From NCBI RefSeq assembly GCF_007970465.1, contig NZ_CP042429.1, forward strand, positions 1,550,001 to 1,614,000: a stretch of 64,000 nt of DNA, in the 5' to 3' direction. The notes beneath the pieces were generated by a model. It ran no database searches, was not told where the DNA came from, and saw only the letters and a program-made list of their open reading frames with translations. The translations under genes and the position numbers were made by a program. Positions 13,570 to 22,621 of this stretch are shown here, piece after piece (position 1 is the first letter of the stretch; every line of letters begins with the position of its first letter). Origin of the DNA: Corynebacterium nuruki S6-4 (lineage in GTDB: Bacteria > Actinomycetota > Actinomycetes > Mycobacteriales > Mycobacteriaceae).

Positions 13570-13896
13570 TCAGACGCCGAAGATGAACTCCACGCCCTTG
13601 CCGGTCAGGACATCCACACCGGCGCACAGCGCGGTGACGATGATGAGGAACACCAGCGTGACGGCGGTGTAGGTCACCATCTCGCGACCGGTCGGCCAGA
13701 TGACCTTCTTCACCTCGGTGCCGACGGACTTCGGGTACGCGAGGACGCCGCCACGGTGCTCCTTGCCGTCCGGCCCGTTCACACGGGTGGCGGCGGAGAC
13801 CCTGGCGGTCTTGGTGGTGGTGCCGTCAACATCCCCCAGCTGACGCTTACCCGACGGCTGCAGCCGGCCGTTCTCGGTGCTCTTGCGCTCACTCAC
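13570..13896 (-). CDS. secE: Preprotein translocase subunit SecE
   Basis: 108 residues from a GTG at 13896 (VSERKSTENG), with GAGGAG about 10 nt upstream. A basic soluble N-terminus of about 55 residues precedes the conserved cytoplasmic amphipathic segment SVGTEVKKVIWPTGREMV and one membrane helix (TYTAVTLVFLIIVTALCAGV). This single-helix form is standard for actinobacteria. SecE stabilises SecY in the Sec channel. It lies directly downstream of tRNA-Trp and upstream of nusG. Confidence 0.95.
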   Translation of the reverse strand: MSERKSTENGRLQPSGKRQLGDVDGTTTKTARVSAATRVNGPDGKEHRGGVLAYPKSVGTEVKKVIWPTGREMVTYTAVTLVFLIIVTALCAGVDVLTGKGVEFIFGV

Positions 13897-13975
13897 GTGT
13901 CGAATGCTCCTCGGGTCGCTTCTCCCCCGGGTTCGGGGACCGTGTGACACGGTACCCGCAACCGGGAGGGTGTTG

Positions 13976-14048
<73 letters not shown>

Positions 14049-14126
14049 TCGCGCTGCACCTGGTGTCCGGAACAGTTTCCGGACGGTACTCCGCGGGTGC
14101 GCCCACATCCGTGGACAGCACGCGAA

Positions 14127-14155
14127 ACTCTAGCAGCCTCGGACCCCGGCGGCAA
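14127..14155 (-). promoter_or_regulatory. Promoter for tRNA-Trp (and secE)
   Basis: Minus-strand -35 TTGCCG (14150-14155), 17-bp spacer, -10 TAGAGT (14127-14132), about 75 bp upstream of the tRNA 5' end. The rest of the 14049-14422 gap shows nothing else recognisable. Confidence 0.6.
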
Positions 14156-14422
14156 AACCGTATGGTCAGCGGCTGGGCGACGGGGCGTCCTGACGGCGGT
14201 GCCGGGCGGTGCCGAACCATGATTCCTCGCTGAGCATCACACCGGTCCCCTCCGCGGGCGCAGGCTGATCCGTGAACTCGAGCACGGACGGCCCCACGAC
14301 AGTCCCGGCCCGGAATCCCTGCTCGACTTCACGGATCAGAGCGGGCCGTCAGCCCACGGACCGCAGCGGCCCGTCGTCGCCGTTGCGGACCGTACCCCGT
14401 CCCGCGACCCCCGGACAGCAGA

Positions 14423-14455
14423 AGACCCCGCGACCGGAAGCCGGTCGCGGGGTCT
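14423..14455 (-). terminator. Terminator downstream of tRNA-Met
   Basis: Perfect 15-bp stem (AGACCCCGCGACCGG with its complement) and a 3-nt loop, 7 bp beyond the 3' end of tRNA-Met. On the minus strand it is followed by TCTGCTG, a weak U-tract. Confidence 0.75.
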
Positions 14456-14462
14456 GTTTCTG

Positions 14463-14536
14463 TAGCGATGCGGAGGATCGAACTCCGGACCTCACGATTA
14501 TGAGTCGTGCGCTCTAACCATCTGAGCTACACCGCC
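14463..14536 (-). tRNA. trnM: tRNA-Met, elongator type (anticodon CAT)
   Basis: 74-nt cloverleaf: D-stem GCTC/GAGC, anticodon stem CACGA/TCGTG with loop CTCATAA, T-stem CGGAG/CTCCG. The first acceptor pair is G-U, and the three G-C pairs before the anticodon loop that mark initiator tRNAs are absent, which supports an elongator. CCA is not encoded. Confidence 0.93.
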
Positions 14537-14592
14537 AGAGTCACTCCGACGACTGGTGCCGGTATCCCCGAACTGCGCCAGAAAATGACGTG

Positions 14593-14665
14593 AGCCCCCT
14601 AACAGAATCGAACTGTTGACCTTTTCCTTACCATGGAAACGCTCTACCGACTGAGCTAAGGGGGC
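14593..14665 (-). tRNA. trnT: tRNA-Thr (anticodon GGT)
   Basis: 73-nt cloverleaf: acceptor GCCCCCT/AGGGGGC, anticodon loop ATGGTAA with GGT, T-loop TTCGATT. It is 56 bp upstream of tRNA-Met on the same strand, so the two are probably one transcript. Confidence 0.97.
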
Positions 14666-14731
14666 GTGCTCGTTACATCAGGCCGGATAAACCTCTCGGT
14701 ATCTCCGTGCCGTTCGCTCGAAGCCTCGGAT

Positions 14732-14761
14732 AGCATAACCAGGACGCCGCGCATTTCACAA
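14732..14761 (-). promoter_or_regulatory. Promoter for tRNA-Thr/tRNA-Met
   Basis: Minus-strand -35 TTGTGA (14756-14761), 18-bp spacer and -10 TATGCT (14732-14737), about 65 bp upstream of tRNA-Thr. Confidence 0.6.
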
Positions 14762-14765
14762 CTCT

Positions 14766-15231
14766 GCAGGTCATGGCACATTTACTGGACTGACGGACAC
14801 TCCCCTGCGGGCCGGCACCGTCGACGTGCCGGACCCGGGACCCGCCCGGGCAGTGGCGGCCGTATCCCCGACTCTGCGCCGACAATTCGCCGTGGCCGTG
14901 GCAACGGAATGGCGGAATGTCGGCGCATCCTCCGGACGCCCCTCTCCGGACGCCGCTTTGCAGACTCCACCTTGCGGACGCAGCATCCCGCCACTGCAGT
15001 GGAGCCGTGGTGCCCCGGGTTGACACGAGTTGACCCGGTTCCGTCGTTTCCGGGGGACTGAATCGTCCGATTCGGGTCAGCTCGGGACACCGAGGACGTG
15101 CCGCACAACCGGCGTGGGATGTTGGGGCGCGGGGTGTGGGGCGCGGGGTGTGGGGTGTGGGACGTTGGGGCGCGGGGTGTGGGGACGCGCGGACAAGCGG
15201 CGAACCCCGGGAGACAGCCCCCGCACAGACG
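14766..15231. repeat. Gene-free stretch with G-rich tandem repeats (15124-15186)
   Basis: I see no convincing gene here. The sequence from 15124 to 15186 is built from three imperfect copies of GGGGCGCGGGGTGTG with partial copies between them, strongly G-biased on the plus strand. The rest is unremarkable GC-rich spacer. Confidence 0.6.
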
Positions 15232-15267
15232 AAAACACCCGGCGAGTGTCTCCACTCTCCGGGTGTT
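15232..15267 (-). terminator. Terminator of tRNA-Tyr
   Basis: On the minus strand AACACCCGG pairs with CCGGGTGTT around an inner GAGTG/CACTC stem, followed by TTTTCG. It begins 11 bp beyond the tRNA-Tyr 3' end, a typical intrinsic terminator. Confidence 0.85.
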
Positions 15268-15277
15268 CCGCACCTCA

Positions 15278-15362
15278 TGGTGCCAGGTAAAGGATTCGAA
15301 CCTTTGAAGGCAATGCCGGCGGATTTACAGTCCGCTCCCTTTGGCCGCTCGGGCAACCTGGC
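15278..15362 (-). tRNA. trnY: tRNA-Tyr (anticodon GTA)
   Basis: 85-nt class II tRNA including an encoded CCA (15278-15280), unlike the other tRNAs here. The acceptor is GCCAGGT/ACCTGGC, the anticodon loop CTGTAAA, and a long variable arm and T-loop TTCGAAT follow. Confidence 0.96.
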
Positions 15363-15384
15363 GTGCGCCTCAGGCGCGACCGAA

Positions 15385-15415
15385 ACTCTACTACGCACCC
15401 CACCTGACAGTACAA
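15385..15415 (-). promoter_or_regulatory. Candidate promoter for tRNA-Tyr
   Basis: Minus-strand -10 TAGAGT (15385-15390), the same hexamer as at the tRNA-Trp promoter, with TTGTAC (15410-15415) 19 bp upstream as a possible -35. The spacer is longer than ideal. Confidence 0.45.
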
Positions 15416-15438
15416 ATCGCCAGGTCACAGCCGTGGAA

Positions 15439-15530
15439 TTCGCCGACGGCGGGCGGGGTGGGCGACTGCCCCGGGCTGCCCGAGCCGACGGCGGGCGGGG
15501 TGTGCGACTGCCCCGGGGCTGCCCCGGTCG
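15439..15530. repeat. Two tandem copies of a ~45-bp GC-rich unit
   Basis: GCCGACGGCGGGCGGGGTG followed by GCGACTGCCCCGGGCTGCCC occurs twice in succession with few changes, between tRNA-Tyr and the prenyl synthase gene. No coding function is apparent. Confidence 0.6.
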
Positions 15531-15569
15531 ACGGTGTGGGACGGCGGGTCGGAGAACCCGGCCCGGCCG

Positions 15570-16580
15570 CTACCCCAGCCGGGCGAGCGCGTAGTTCATG
15601 AGACCACGCAGCGCCTCGGTCGCCTCCCCGGCGGGGAGCGTCGCCAACTCATCCTCGGCGAGGGTGCGGTAGTGGTCGACGTCCTGCAGCGCGGCGTCCC
15701 GACCGCCGGAGGCACGCACCAGACCGAGAACCTCGTCGACCAGGGCGTCCTCCGTGACCGGCCCGGTGAGGACCTCACGCAGGCGTGCACCGCCCTCGGT
15801 CTCCTCCTGCATCGCGCGCAGCACCGGCAGGGTGAACACGCCCTCGCGCAGGTCGGTGCCGGGCGTCTTGCCGGACTCCTCCGGGTCCGACCAGATGTCG
15901 ATGATGTCGTCGACGATCTGGAAGACCTGGCCGAGGTGGCGTCCGAACCGGAACAGGGCACCCCGCTGCGCCTCGGTGGCCCCGCCGTGCAGGGCGCCGA
16001 GGAAGCCGGCGGAGGCGATGAGCACACCGGTCTTCTCCTGGATGACCTTCATGTAGTACTCGACGGGGTCCTCGTCCGGCCCGCAGCCGATGGTCTCCCG
16101 CATCTGTCCGGTGACGAGTTCACCGAAGGTGTCGGCGAAGTGGCGGACCGTGTCGGTCCCCAGGTCGGCCATGAGGCGGGAGGCGACGGCGAAGATGTAG
16201 TCGCCGGCGAGAATGGCGACCGAATTGTCCCACCGGGCGTTCGCACTCTCGGCGCCGCGACGGCGGTCCGCCTCATCCATGACATCGTCGTGGTAGAGGG
16301 TGGCGAGGTGGGTCAGTTCGACGACGACGGCGCCGCTGATGACGTCATCGGACATGGCACGGTCGCCGTACTGGGAGGCGATGAGGGCGAACATCGGGCG
16401 GAACCGCTTGCCGCCGGCCTTCGCCAGGTGGCTGACCTTGTCGGTGAGGAAACTCTCCCCGACAGACAGTGAGCTCCGCAGTTCGGCCTCGACACGCTCC
16501 ATACCGTCCTGGATCATGCCGGTGAACTCGGCACTTCCCAGATCCAGCCCTGTGCGCTCCCCGGAGTTAGTGCTTGCCAT
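15570..16580 (-). CDS. ispB: Polyprenyl diphosphate synthase (menaquinone side chain)
   Basis: Trans-prenyltransferase, 336 residues from the ATG at 16580 (MASTNSGERTG). The first Asp-rich motif is DDVMD (98-102) and the second DDIID (224-228); GGKRFRP (57-62) binds the allylic/homoallylic substrate. Small residues before the first motif (HLATLYHDD) fit a long-chain product. Its place beside menJ and the men genes suggests it makes the octa- or nonaprenyl tail of menaquinone, like Rv0562/GrcC1. Product length cannot be read from the sequence with certainty. It is transcribed divergently from menJ across 103 bp. Confidence 0.85.
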   Translation of the reverse strand: MASTNSGERTGLDLGSAEFTGMIQDGMERVEAELRSSLSVGESFLTDKVSHLAKAGGKRFRPMFALIASQYGDRAMSDDVISGAVVVELTHLATLYHDDVMDEADRRRGAESANARWDNSVAILAGDYIFAVASRLMADLGTDTVRHFADTFGELVTGQMRETIGCGPDEDPVEYYMKVIQEKTGVLIASAGFLGALHGGATEAQRGALFRFGRHLGQVFQIVDDIIDIWSDPEESGKTPGTDLREGVFTLPVLRAMQEETEGGARLREVLTGPVTEDALVDEVLGLVRASGGRDAALQDVDHYRTLAEDELATLPAGEATEALRGLMNYALARLG

Positions 16581-16683
16581 GTATGTCCCGTAGCCTCTGT
16601 CCGTCGTCAAGTTCCTCGTCTACGCCCGATACCTTAGACCAGCATTCCCGCGCCCACCTAGCCCGTGGGACAATGGCCGGGCG

Positions 16684-18027
16684 ATGAACAACTCCTCCCC
16701 CGCCCCGTCACAGTCACCGTCGCCGGCCCCGCTGCCCGACCGGTGCGAGGTTCTGGTGGTCGGCGCCGGTCCCGCCGGGGCCGCCACCGCCCGGGCCGCC
16801 GCCCTCGCCGGCCACGATGTGCTGCTGGTCGACATGCAGGATTTCCCCCGTGACAAGACCTGCGGCGACGGCCTCACCCCCCGCGCGGTCCACGCCCTGT
16901 CCCGGGCGGGCGCCCTCGACCTGCTCGACGGCCGGCCGACCCTCGGCGGGCTGGCGCTCCACGGGTTCGGTGGCTCGGTCCACGCCCCGTGGCCTGACCA
17001 CGGTGCCTTCCCCACCCGCGGCACCGCGATCCCCCGCACCACGCTGGACGCCGCCCTGCGCGACCGGGCCCTGGCCGCCGGGGCCCGTGGCGCCACCGGG
17101 TGGAAGGCCGTCAGCGTGCAGCTGGGGGACGCCGCGGCGTCCGGCACCCCGGTGGAGTCCGTGACCTTCCGGGCCGGCCACGGCGCACGGCAGACCACGC
17201 GGACCGTGGCGTGCCGGTTCCTCGTCCTCGCCGAGGGGGTGCGCAGCGGTATCGCCCGGCAGCTCGGTGTGCAGTGGCTGCGCGGGCTGGTCCACGGGGT
17301 GGCCGCCCGGTCCTACTGCACCACTCCGTTCGGTGCCGACCCGTGGATCCACTCCCACCTGGAACTGCGGGACGCCGACGGGGTGGCCCAGCCCGGCTAC
17401 GGCTGGATCTTCCCGCTCGGCGACGGGGTGAACCTGGGCTGCGGGGCACTGTCCACCACCCGCCACCCGGCGAAGGTCAACGTGAAGAAACTGCTGGTCT
17501 CCTACGCCGACGACCAGCGCGACAGCTGGCAGCTCGGCACCCCGGAGCGGGTCACCTCCGCACTGCTGCCGATGGGCGGGGCGGTCAGCCGGGTCGCCGG
17601 GGTGAACTGGGCCGCGGTCGGCGACACGGCCGCGCTGGTCAACCCGCTCAACGGTGAGGGCATCGACTATGCGCTGGAATCCGGCCTCGATCTCGCCGCC
17701 CTGCTGCCGGACGCCGCCCGGTCCCCCCGGGGTCTCGCGGACGTCTGGCCGGCGCACCTGCGGGAACGCTACGGGGACGCCTTCTCCCTCGCCCGCCGGC
17801 TGGCCACCCTGCTGACGATGCCGGGGCTGCTCGCAGCGGTCGGGCCGCTGGGGTTGCGTGGTCCGCTGGCCCCGCAGGTGATGGGGGCTGCGGCCCGGCT
17901 GATGGGCAATCTCGTCACCCCGGAGGACCGCGATCTCACGGCACGGGTGTGGCTGGGGGCGGGGAAGCTGTCGGTGGGCCATGACAGGTTCTGGCATCCG
18001 GAGAGCCGCCCGCTGTTCGGCCGGTAG
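16684..18027 (+). CDS. menJ: Geranylgeranyl reductase-family flavoprotein, probable menaquinone reductase MenJ
   Basis: 447 residues. After a Ser/Pro-rich N-terminus there is an FAD-binding Rossmann motif VLVVGAGPAGAATARAAA (about 24-41), the family motif DKTCGDGLTPRAVHAL (about 58-73) and a second FAD-contact segment AAVGDTAALVNPLNGEGIDYAL (about 310-331). This is the geranylgeranyl reductase/squalene-epoxidase-like fold. The mycobacterial orthologue (Rv0561c) saturates the beta-isoprene unit of menaquinone, and the neighbouring prenyl synthase and menG fit that role. It converges on menG with a 34-bp gap. Confidence 0.87.
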   Translation: MNNSSPAPSQSPSPAPLPDRCEVLVVGAGPAGAATARAAALAGHDVLLVDMQDFPRDKTCGDGLTPRAVHALSRAGALDLLDGRPTLGGLALHGFGGSVHAPWPDHGAFPTRGTAIPRTTLDAALRDRALAAGARGATGWKAVSVQLGDAAASGTPVESVTFRAGHGARQTTRTVACRFLVLAEGVRSGIARQLGVQWLRGLVHGVAARSYCTTPFGADPWIHSHLELRDADGVAQPGYGWIFPLGDGVNLGCGALSTTRHPAKVNVKKLLVSYADDQRDSWQLGTPERVTSALLPMGGAVSRVAGVNWAAVGDTAALVNPLNGEGIDYALESGLDLAALLPDAARSPRGLADVWPAHLRERYGDAFSLARRLATLLTMPGLLAAVGPLGLRGPLAPQVMGAAARLMGNLVTPEDRDLTARVWLGAGKLSVGHDRFWHPESRPLFGR

Positions 18028-18061
18028 CGCGGCCCGGCCGGCCCCGGCCTGCCCCGGCCCG

Positions 18062-18754
18062 CTAGGCCAGCGGCTTGGTGGCGCTGTGCAGCGCGGTGAT
18101 GCCGAAGGTGAGGTTCTGCCAGCCGGCACCCTCCCACCCGTTGGCCTCGATGATCCCGGCGAGTTCCTCCTGGTCGGGCCAGGCGCGGATCGACTCGGCG
18201 AGGTAGACGTAGGCCTCCGCGTTGGAGGACACCACCTTCGCCACCGCGGGCAGCGCCCGCATGAGGTACTCCTTGTAGACCGTGGCGAACACCGGCACGA
18301 CCGGCGTGGAGAACTCGCAGACGGCGAGCTTGCCGCCCGGCTTCGTCACCCGGGCCATCTCCCGCAGGCCGGCGGCCGGGTCGACGATGTTGCGCAGTCC
18401 GAAGCTGATGGTCACCGCGTCGAAGGTGTTGTCCGGGAACGGCAGCTGCATGCCGTCGCCGCAGACCATCGGCAGGTTGCGGTCCCGGCCCGCGGCGAGC
18501 ATGCCCTGTGAGAAGTCGCAGGCGACGCACCAGGCACCGGACTCGGCGAGCTGCTCGGTGGAGACCCCCGTCCCTGCGGCGAGGTCGAGGACGACATCGC
18601 CGGGGGCGAGGTCGAGTCGACGGCGGGTGCGTTTCCGCCACAGGGCGTCCTGCCCGAAGGAGAGGACCGTGTTGGTCAGGTCGTAGTTCTTGCCGACGGC
18701 GTCGAACATCCGCGCGACGTCGTGGGGATCCTTGTCCAGGCTGGCTCGTGACAC
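18062..18754 (-). CDS. menG: Demethylmenaquinone methyltransferase
   Basis: SAM-dependent C-methyltransferase for the last step of menaquinone synthesis (UbiE/MenG family), 230 residues. Motifs: [20 protein letters not shown] near the N-terminus, SAM site [17 protein letters not shown] (about 54-70), [13 protein letters not shown] (about 112-124) and [13 protein letters not shown] (about 145-157). The GTG start lies one base after the mgtA stop codon, so translation of the two is probably coupled. Confidence 0.95.
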   Translation of the reverse strand: MSRASLDKDPHDVARMFDAVGKNYDLTNTVLSFGQDALWRKRTRRRLDLAPGDVVLDLAAGTGVSTEQLAESGAWCVACDFSQGMLAAGRDRNLPMVCGDGMQLPFPDNTFDAVTISFGLRNIVDPAAGLREMARVTKPGGKLAVCEFSTPVVPVFATVYKEYLMRALPAVAKVVSSNAEAYVYLAESIRAWPDQEELAGIIEANGWEGAGWQNLTFGITALHSATKPLA

Positions 18755-18755
18755 A

Positions 18756-19898
18756 TCAGGTCATCCTAGCCGCTTCCCGGTAATACCCCACCAGCTGGGC
18801 GCACAGCGCCGGCCAGGTGCGTGCCAGCACACTCTCGCGGGCCCGCCGCCGCAGTTCCGCGTGGGACGCCGGGTCCCCGGTGCACAGCAGCTCGTCGACC
18901 GCCGCCGGCAGGTCACGGCCGAAGGACGCCACGGGCAGCAGCCGGCCGGTGACGTGGTCGGTGACCAGGTCCAGCGGCCCGCCGGCCGCCGGGGCCACGG
19001 CCGGTACCCCGGAGGCCAGCGCCTCCTGCAGCGCCTGGCAGAAGGTCTCGAACTCCCCGGTGTGGACGAACACGTCCAGGCTCGCCACCGCCGCGGCGAG
19101 ATCGTCGCCGTGGAGTTCGCCGGTGAACACCGCGTCCGGCAGCAGTCGTTCGAGGCGTCCCCGCTGTGGACCGTCACCGACGACCACGACCTGCAGGTCG
19201 CGGCGGTCGGCGAGGGCGGCGAGGCGGTGCACGGACTTCTCCGCCGCGAGCCGGCCGACATAGCCGACGACCGGGCGGCCGGTGCCACCGGTCCAGCGGG
19301 CCCGCAGTGCGGCGTCCCGCCGGGCCGGACTGAAGTGTTCCGCGCGCACCCCGCGCGCCCACCGGCGTACATTGCGCACCCCGTGCCGCTCCAGTTCCGC
19401 CGCCGTCGCCGACGAGGGGGCCAGGGTCATCGCCGCCGGATTGTGGATCGAGCGCACCACCTGCCACGCCGCACCGGTCAGCGGGGCGAGGTGGTAGCCG
19501 GCGGCGAAGCCCGGCACGTCGGTCTGGTACACCGCGACGTACGGGACGCCGGCCCGGCGCGCCGCCGCCGCACCACCACCGCCGAGGACGAAGGGGCTGG
19601 CGAGATGCACGACATCGGGCCGGTAGGCGCGCACCACCCGGAACAGTCGCCGGGTCGGCAGCCCCAGCGGCAGTGAGTTCACCACCGGGATCTCCACGGC
19701 GGGCACCCGGACCACCGGGAAGCCGGCGTAGCTACGGCATTCCGGCAGGCCGCGGCGACGGTCCGACCGGCTGCGCGCCGGTGCGACGACCAGGGCCTCG
19801 TGACCGTTCTCCCGCAGGTGTTCGAGCACCCGGAGCACCGAGTTGACCACACCGTTGACCACCGGGAGGAAACTCTCCGCGACGATCAGGACGCGCAT
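18756..19898 (-). CDS. mgtA: GT4 glycosyltransferase, probable GDP-mannose-dependent alpha-mannosyltransferase MgtA
   Basis: 380 residues, GT-B fold. It starts [21 protein letters not shown], the family's N-terminal loop. [18 protein letters not shown] (about 208-225) opens the nucleotide-sugar domain, and [18 protein letters not shown] carries the retaining EX7E-type motif. Corynebacterial and mycobacterial orthologues (Rv0557) add mannose to glucuronyl-diacylglycerol on the inner face of the membrane, a lipoglycan precursor. The mgtA-menG adjacency matches Rv0557-Rv0558. The start overlaps nothing; the DUF3592 gene lies 22 bp upstream. Confidence 0.87.
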   Translation of the reverse strand: MRVLIVAESFLPVVNGVVNSVLRVLEHLRENGHEALVVAPARSRSDRRRGLPECRSYAGFPVVRVPAVEIPVVNSLPLGLPTRRLFRVVRAYRPDVVHLASPFVLGGGGAAAARRAGVPYVAVYQTDVPGFAAGYHLAPLTGAAWQVVRSIHNPAAMTLAPSSATAAELERHGVRNVRRWARGVRAEHFSPARRDAALRARWTGGTGRPVVGYVGRLAAEKSVHRLAALADRRDLQVVVVGDGPQRGRLERLLPDAVFTGELHGDDLAAAVASLDVFVHTGEFETFCQALQEALASGVPAVAPAAGGPLDLVTDHVTGRLLPVASFGRDLPAAVDELLCTGDPASHAELRRRARESVLARTWPALCAQLVGYYREAARMT

Positions 19899-19920
19899 GC
19901 CGGAACCCCCGTCACCGACA

Positions 19921-20421
19921 TCACCGGCGCCACCGCCACCACAGGACGCCGGCGGGCACGGCCGCGACCGCGGTGACCACCAGCCAGCTGGACAGGGCGG
20001 GCAGGAGGGCGAGCGTCCAGCCGCGCCCGGCGACCTTCACGTTGTCCGGTTCGCTGCGCTGGTACTCGACCCGCACCCGCTGGCCGGCCTGCAGGCCGGT
20101 GGGGTACTTCAGTCCCCGCTGCGGGGTCTGCACCCGGCCCTGTTCGTCGGTGTAGCGCACCACTGTGTTCCCCCCGGTCGACACGACCTCGGCGATCGCG
20201 CTGCCGCGGTCCCGGGCGATGCCGAGGTCGCTGACGGCCGCGTTGACGACGAGGGATGCGCAGACCAGGGAGGCCACGAGATACAGTCCCGCGAGGAACT
20301 GCACGACCCGGCGGCGCCACCGCCGCGGGGTCGGGCGGGCCGCCGGGACAGCCGGGTTTTCAGGGGTCGCCGGGGCCGCAGGGGGCGCAGGGGGCGCAGG
20401 GGGCGGCGGGATGTCAGTCAC
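19921..20421 (-). CDS. DUF3592-type two-helix membrane protein
   Basis: 166 residues. A Pro/Ala-rich cytoplasmic N-terminus (about 1-33) is followed by a membrane helix (about 39-61), an extracytoplasmic beta domain with VVRYTDEQGRVQTP and GQRVRVEYQRSEPDNVKV, and a second helix (about 135-160) ending in WWRWRR. The layout and the RVEYxxxxPxxVKV segment are those of DUF3592 proteins. It sits between menD and mgtA, the position of Rv0556 in mycobacteria. Function unknown. Confidence 0.7.
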   Translation of the reverse strand: MTDIPPPPAPPAPPAAPATPENPAVPAARPTPRRWRRRVVQFLAGLYLVASLVCASLVVNAAVSDLGIARDRGSAIAEVVSTGGNTVVRYTDEQGRVQTPQRGLKYPTGLQAGQRVRVEYQRSEPDNVKVAGRGWTLALLPALSSWLVVTAVAAVPAGVLWWRWRR

Positions 20422-20427
20422 GCGGAC

Positions 20428-22461
20428 TCACCCCACCGTGGTCCGGCGGGTCAGCGCCCCGTGCAGGCCGGCACGCACCTGCCGGTCAACGGCGGCCTCG
20501 ATGACCAGGAAGCCCTCGGTCGCCCCCTCCGCATGCTCGTCGAGGGCGGTCGACAGGTCCGCGAGCGACCCGACCTGCCGGTGGGCCACCCCGTAGGCCT
20601 CGCAGAGGGCCCCCAGGTCCGCGCCCGTCGGCGTCCCGAAGACCCGGTCGAAGACCGGACGCCCGTCGTCGAAGGTGCGCAGGGCGGGGCGTCCCGCCTC
20701 GAGGGTCTCGAAGATGGCGCCGCCGTCGTCGTTGGAGACGACGATGACCAGGTTCTCCGGCCGCGGTTCGCCCGGGCCGATGTTCAGACCGCCCGCATCG
20801 TGCAGGAAGGTGAGGTCACCCATCAGGGCCACCGTCCGCGGGGCGCGGACCGCCGTCGGATCCGTCGACGCATGGGCCAGGGCCACCCCCACCGCCGTGG
20901 AGACTGTCCCGTCGATACCTGCGGCACCGCGGTTCGACACGGTCCACACCCCGGGGAAGGGCAGGCCGCACAACGAGGCGTCCCGCACCGCCGACGAGGC
21001 GCCGAGGACCAGCGCATCCCCGTCACGCAGGGCGTCCGTCACCGCGGCTGCCGTGTGCAGCCCGGTGAAGTCGTCGGAGGCGACCGTGTCCCGCACTGCC
21101 TCGACCGCGACCTCACTGGCCGCCGCACAGATCTTCAGCCAGTCCGCCGGCAGTTCCCCGGTCACCCGCACCCCCCGGCCGCGGCGACGCACCGTGTGCG
21201 CCACATCGGTGACCGGGTCCCGGTCGGTCAACGCCACAATGTCGACCGCCGGGTCGGCGAGCAGCCGGGAGATGCTGCGGTGCAGCGTCGGCCGGCCGAC
21301 CAGGACGATCTGCTCCGGGCGGGTGCGGACCACCGTGGCGGCCGTCCCGTCCTCACCACCGCCGGTGACCTCGCCGGTGAGCAGCCCGGCGGCCGCCGGG
21401 TGGACCGGGGTCGCCGGGGCGGGGGCCGTCGGCTCGGCGATGGTGGGCACATCGGCGAGGACGTCGAGGACCCGCCGGGCCCACGGCCGGTCCCGCACGT
21501 CACCGACGATGACGAGTGTGCGGCGCGACAGATCCACCGTCACCGTCGGGGTGTCCGGGGTCGACGGCGCCGCCGGGCCGACGAGCGGCCAGCCGGTCGA
21601 CCAGGCCACCGGGGTCCCGTCCCCGTCTGTCCCGCCGGACGCCGCCGCGACCTCCGCAGCCAGCGACACCTCCGCGGCGGTGCCCGGCACCATCGGCTCG
21701 GTGAAGGGGATGTCGAGCTGCACTCCCCCGGCGCGCACTCCGGCGCCGTTGCGGTCCAGGGCCGCATCGACCACCCGGTCGACGGTCGCCCGGACCTCGC
21801 GGTGGTCGGGGTCTGCACTGCGTACCGCCGCATCCAGGGTGGCGGCGACGACGGCGTGGACGCCGAAGATGCCGGCCTGTGCGATGGTCTGGTTCGCGCC
21901 GGTGCCCTGGTAGCTCCACGGCCGGTCGGCGGAGAAGATCATCAGGGGCACACCGGACGCCGTGGCCTCCACCATCGCCGGCAGGCAGTTCGCCACGGCG
22001 GTGCCTGAGGTCATGACGACCGGGACGGGGCGTCCGGACCGGCGGGCGAGGCCGAGGGCGAGGAAGGATGCGGTGCGTTCGTCGGTCCGCACATGCAGCC
22101 GGAGGCGGCCGGTGCGGTCCGCTTCGGCGAGGGCGAGGGCCAGGGCGGCGGACCGGGAGCCGGGGCAGACGACGGCGTCGGTCACTCCGGCGCGGCACAG
22201 TTCGTCGACGACGACTGCGGCGACCAGGGTGGCCGGGGCAAGGTCCGCCGCCTGGCCGGCGGGGTCCGCTCCGGCGAGGTCCGGGGTGTCGGCCTGGTCT
22301 TCTGCCTGGTCGGCAGCGTCCTGACCGGCGGCCGCACCTGCGACCCTTTCTGTGGCCCTGCCTGCGTCGCCCCCGGTCGCCCGGTCGGCATCCCTGCCAG
22401 CATCCCGGTCGGCACTCAGGCTCTGCGCTGCGTCGATGTCCACTGCATCAGTCTCGTCCAT
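20428..22461 (-). CDS. menD: SEPHCHC synthase MenD
   Basis: Thiamine diphosphate enzyme that joins isochorismate and 2-oxoglutarate in menaquinone synthesis. I start it at the ATG at 22461 (MDETDAVDID), which has AGAGGGG just upstream; this gives 677 residues. About 75 N-terminal residues are low-complexity Asp/Ala/Gly/Arg repeats not found in most MenD proteins. The core begins ATLVAAVVVDELCRAGVTD, has VCPGSRSAALALAL and the TPP/Mg motif region MGDLTFLHDAGGLN followed by VSNDDGGAIFE. It ends 6 bp before the DUF3592 gene. Confidence 0.95.
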   Translation of the reverse strand: MDETDAVDIDAAQSLSADRDAGRDADRATGGDAGRATERVAGAAAGQDAADQAEDQADTPDLAGADPAGQAADLAPATLVAAVVVDELCRAGVTDAVVCPGSRSAALALALAEADRTGRLRLHVRTDERTASFLALGLARRSGRPVPVVMTSGTAVANCLPAMVEATASGVPLMIFSADRPWSYQGTGANQTIAQAGIFGVHAVVAATLDAAVRSADPDHREVRATVDRVVDAALDRNGAGVRAGGVQLDIPFTEPMVPGTAAEVSLAAEVAAASGGTDGDGTPVAWSTGWPLVGPAAPSTPDTPTVTVDLSRRTLVIVGDVRDRPWARRVLDVLADVPTIAEPTAPAPATPVHPAAAGLLTGEVTGGGEDGTAATVVRTRPEQIVLVGRPTLHRSISRLLADPAVDIVALTDRDPVTDVAHTVRRRGRGVRVTGELPADWLKICAAASEVAVEAVRDTVASDDFTGLHTAAAVTDALRDGDALVLGASSAVRDASLCGLPFPGVWTVSNRGAAGIDGTVSTAVGVALAHASTDPTAVRAPRTVALMGDLTFLHDAGGLNIGPGEPRPENLVIVVSNDDGGAIFETLEAGRPALRTFDDGRPVFDRVFGTPTGADLGALCEAYGVAHRQVGSLADLSTALDEHAEGATEGFLVIEAAVDRQVRAGLHGALTRRTTVG

Positions 22462-22621
22462 CACCCCTCTGACGCTACCCGGCGCGGCGGGTGTGGTGGA
22501 CATCAGCGACGCCTCACCGGCACCACTGCCGTCACCTGCACCGGCGCCCACATCCGCACCCGCGCCAGCAGCTGCACCAGCGGCTGCACCAGCGGCTGCA
22601 CCATCGCCTCGACCCCGGCCC

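Noticed and set aside
14463..14536. Initiator tRNA-Met.
   Set aside because: The anticodon stem lacks the three G-C pairs that mark initiators and the first acceptor pair is G-U, so I call it the elongator.
15030..15290. Plus-strand frames over the tRNA-Tyr region.
   Set aside because: They overlap a tRNA, its terminator and G-rich repeats, and translate to low-complexity sequence.
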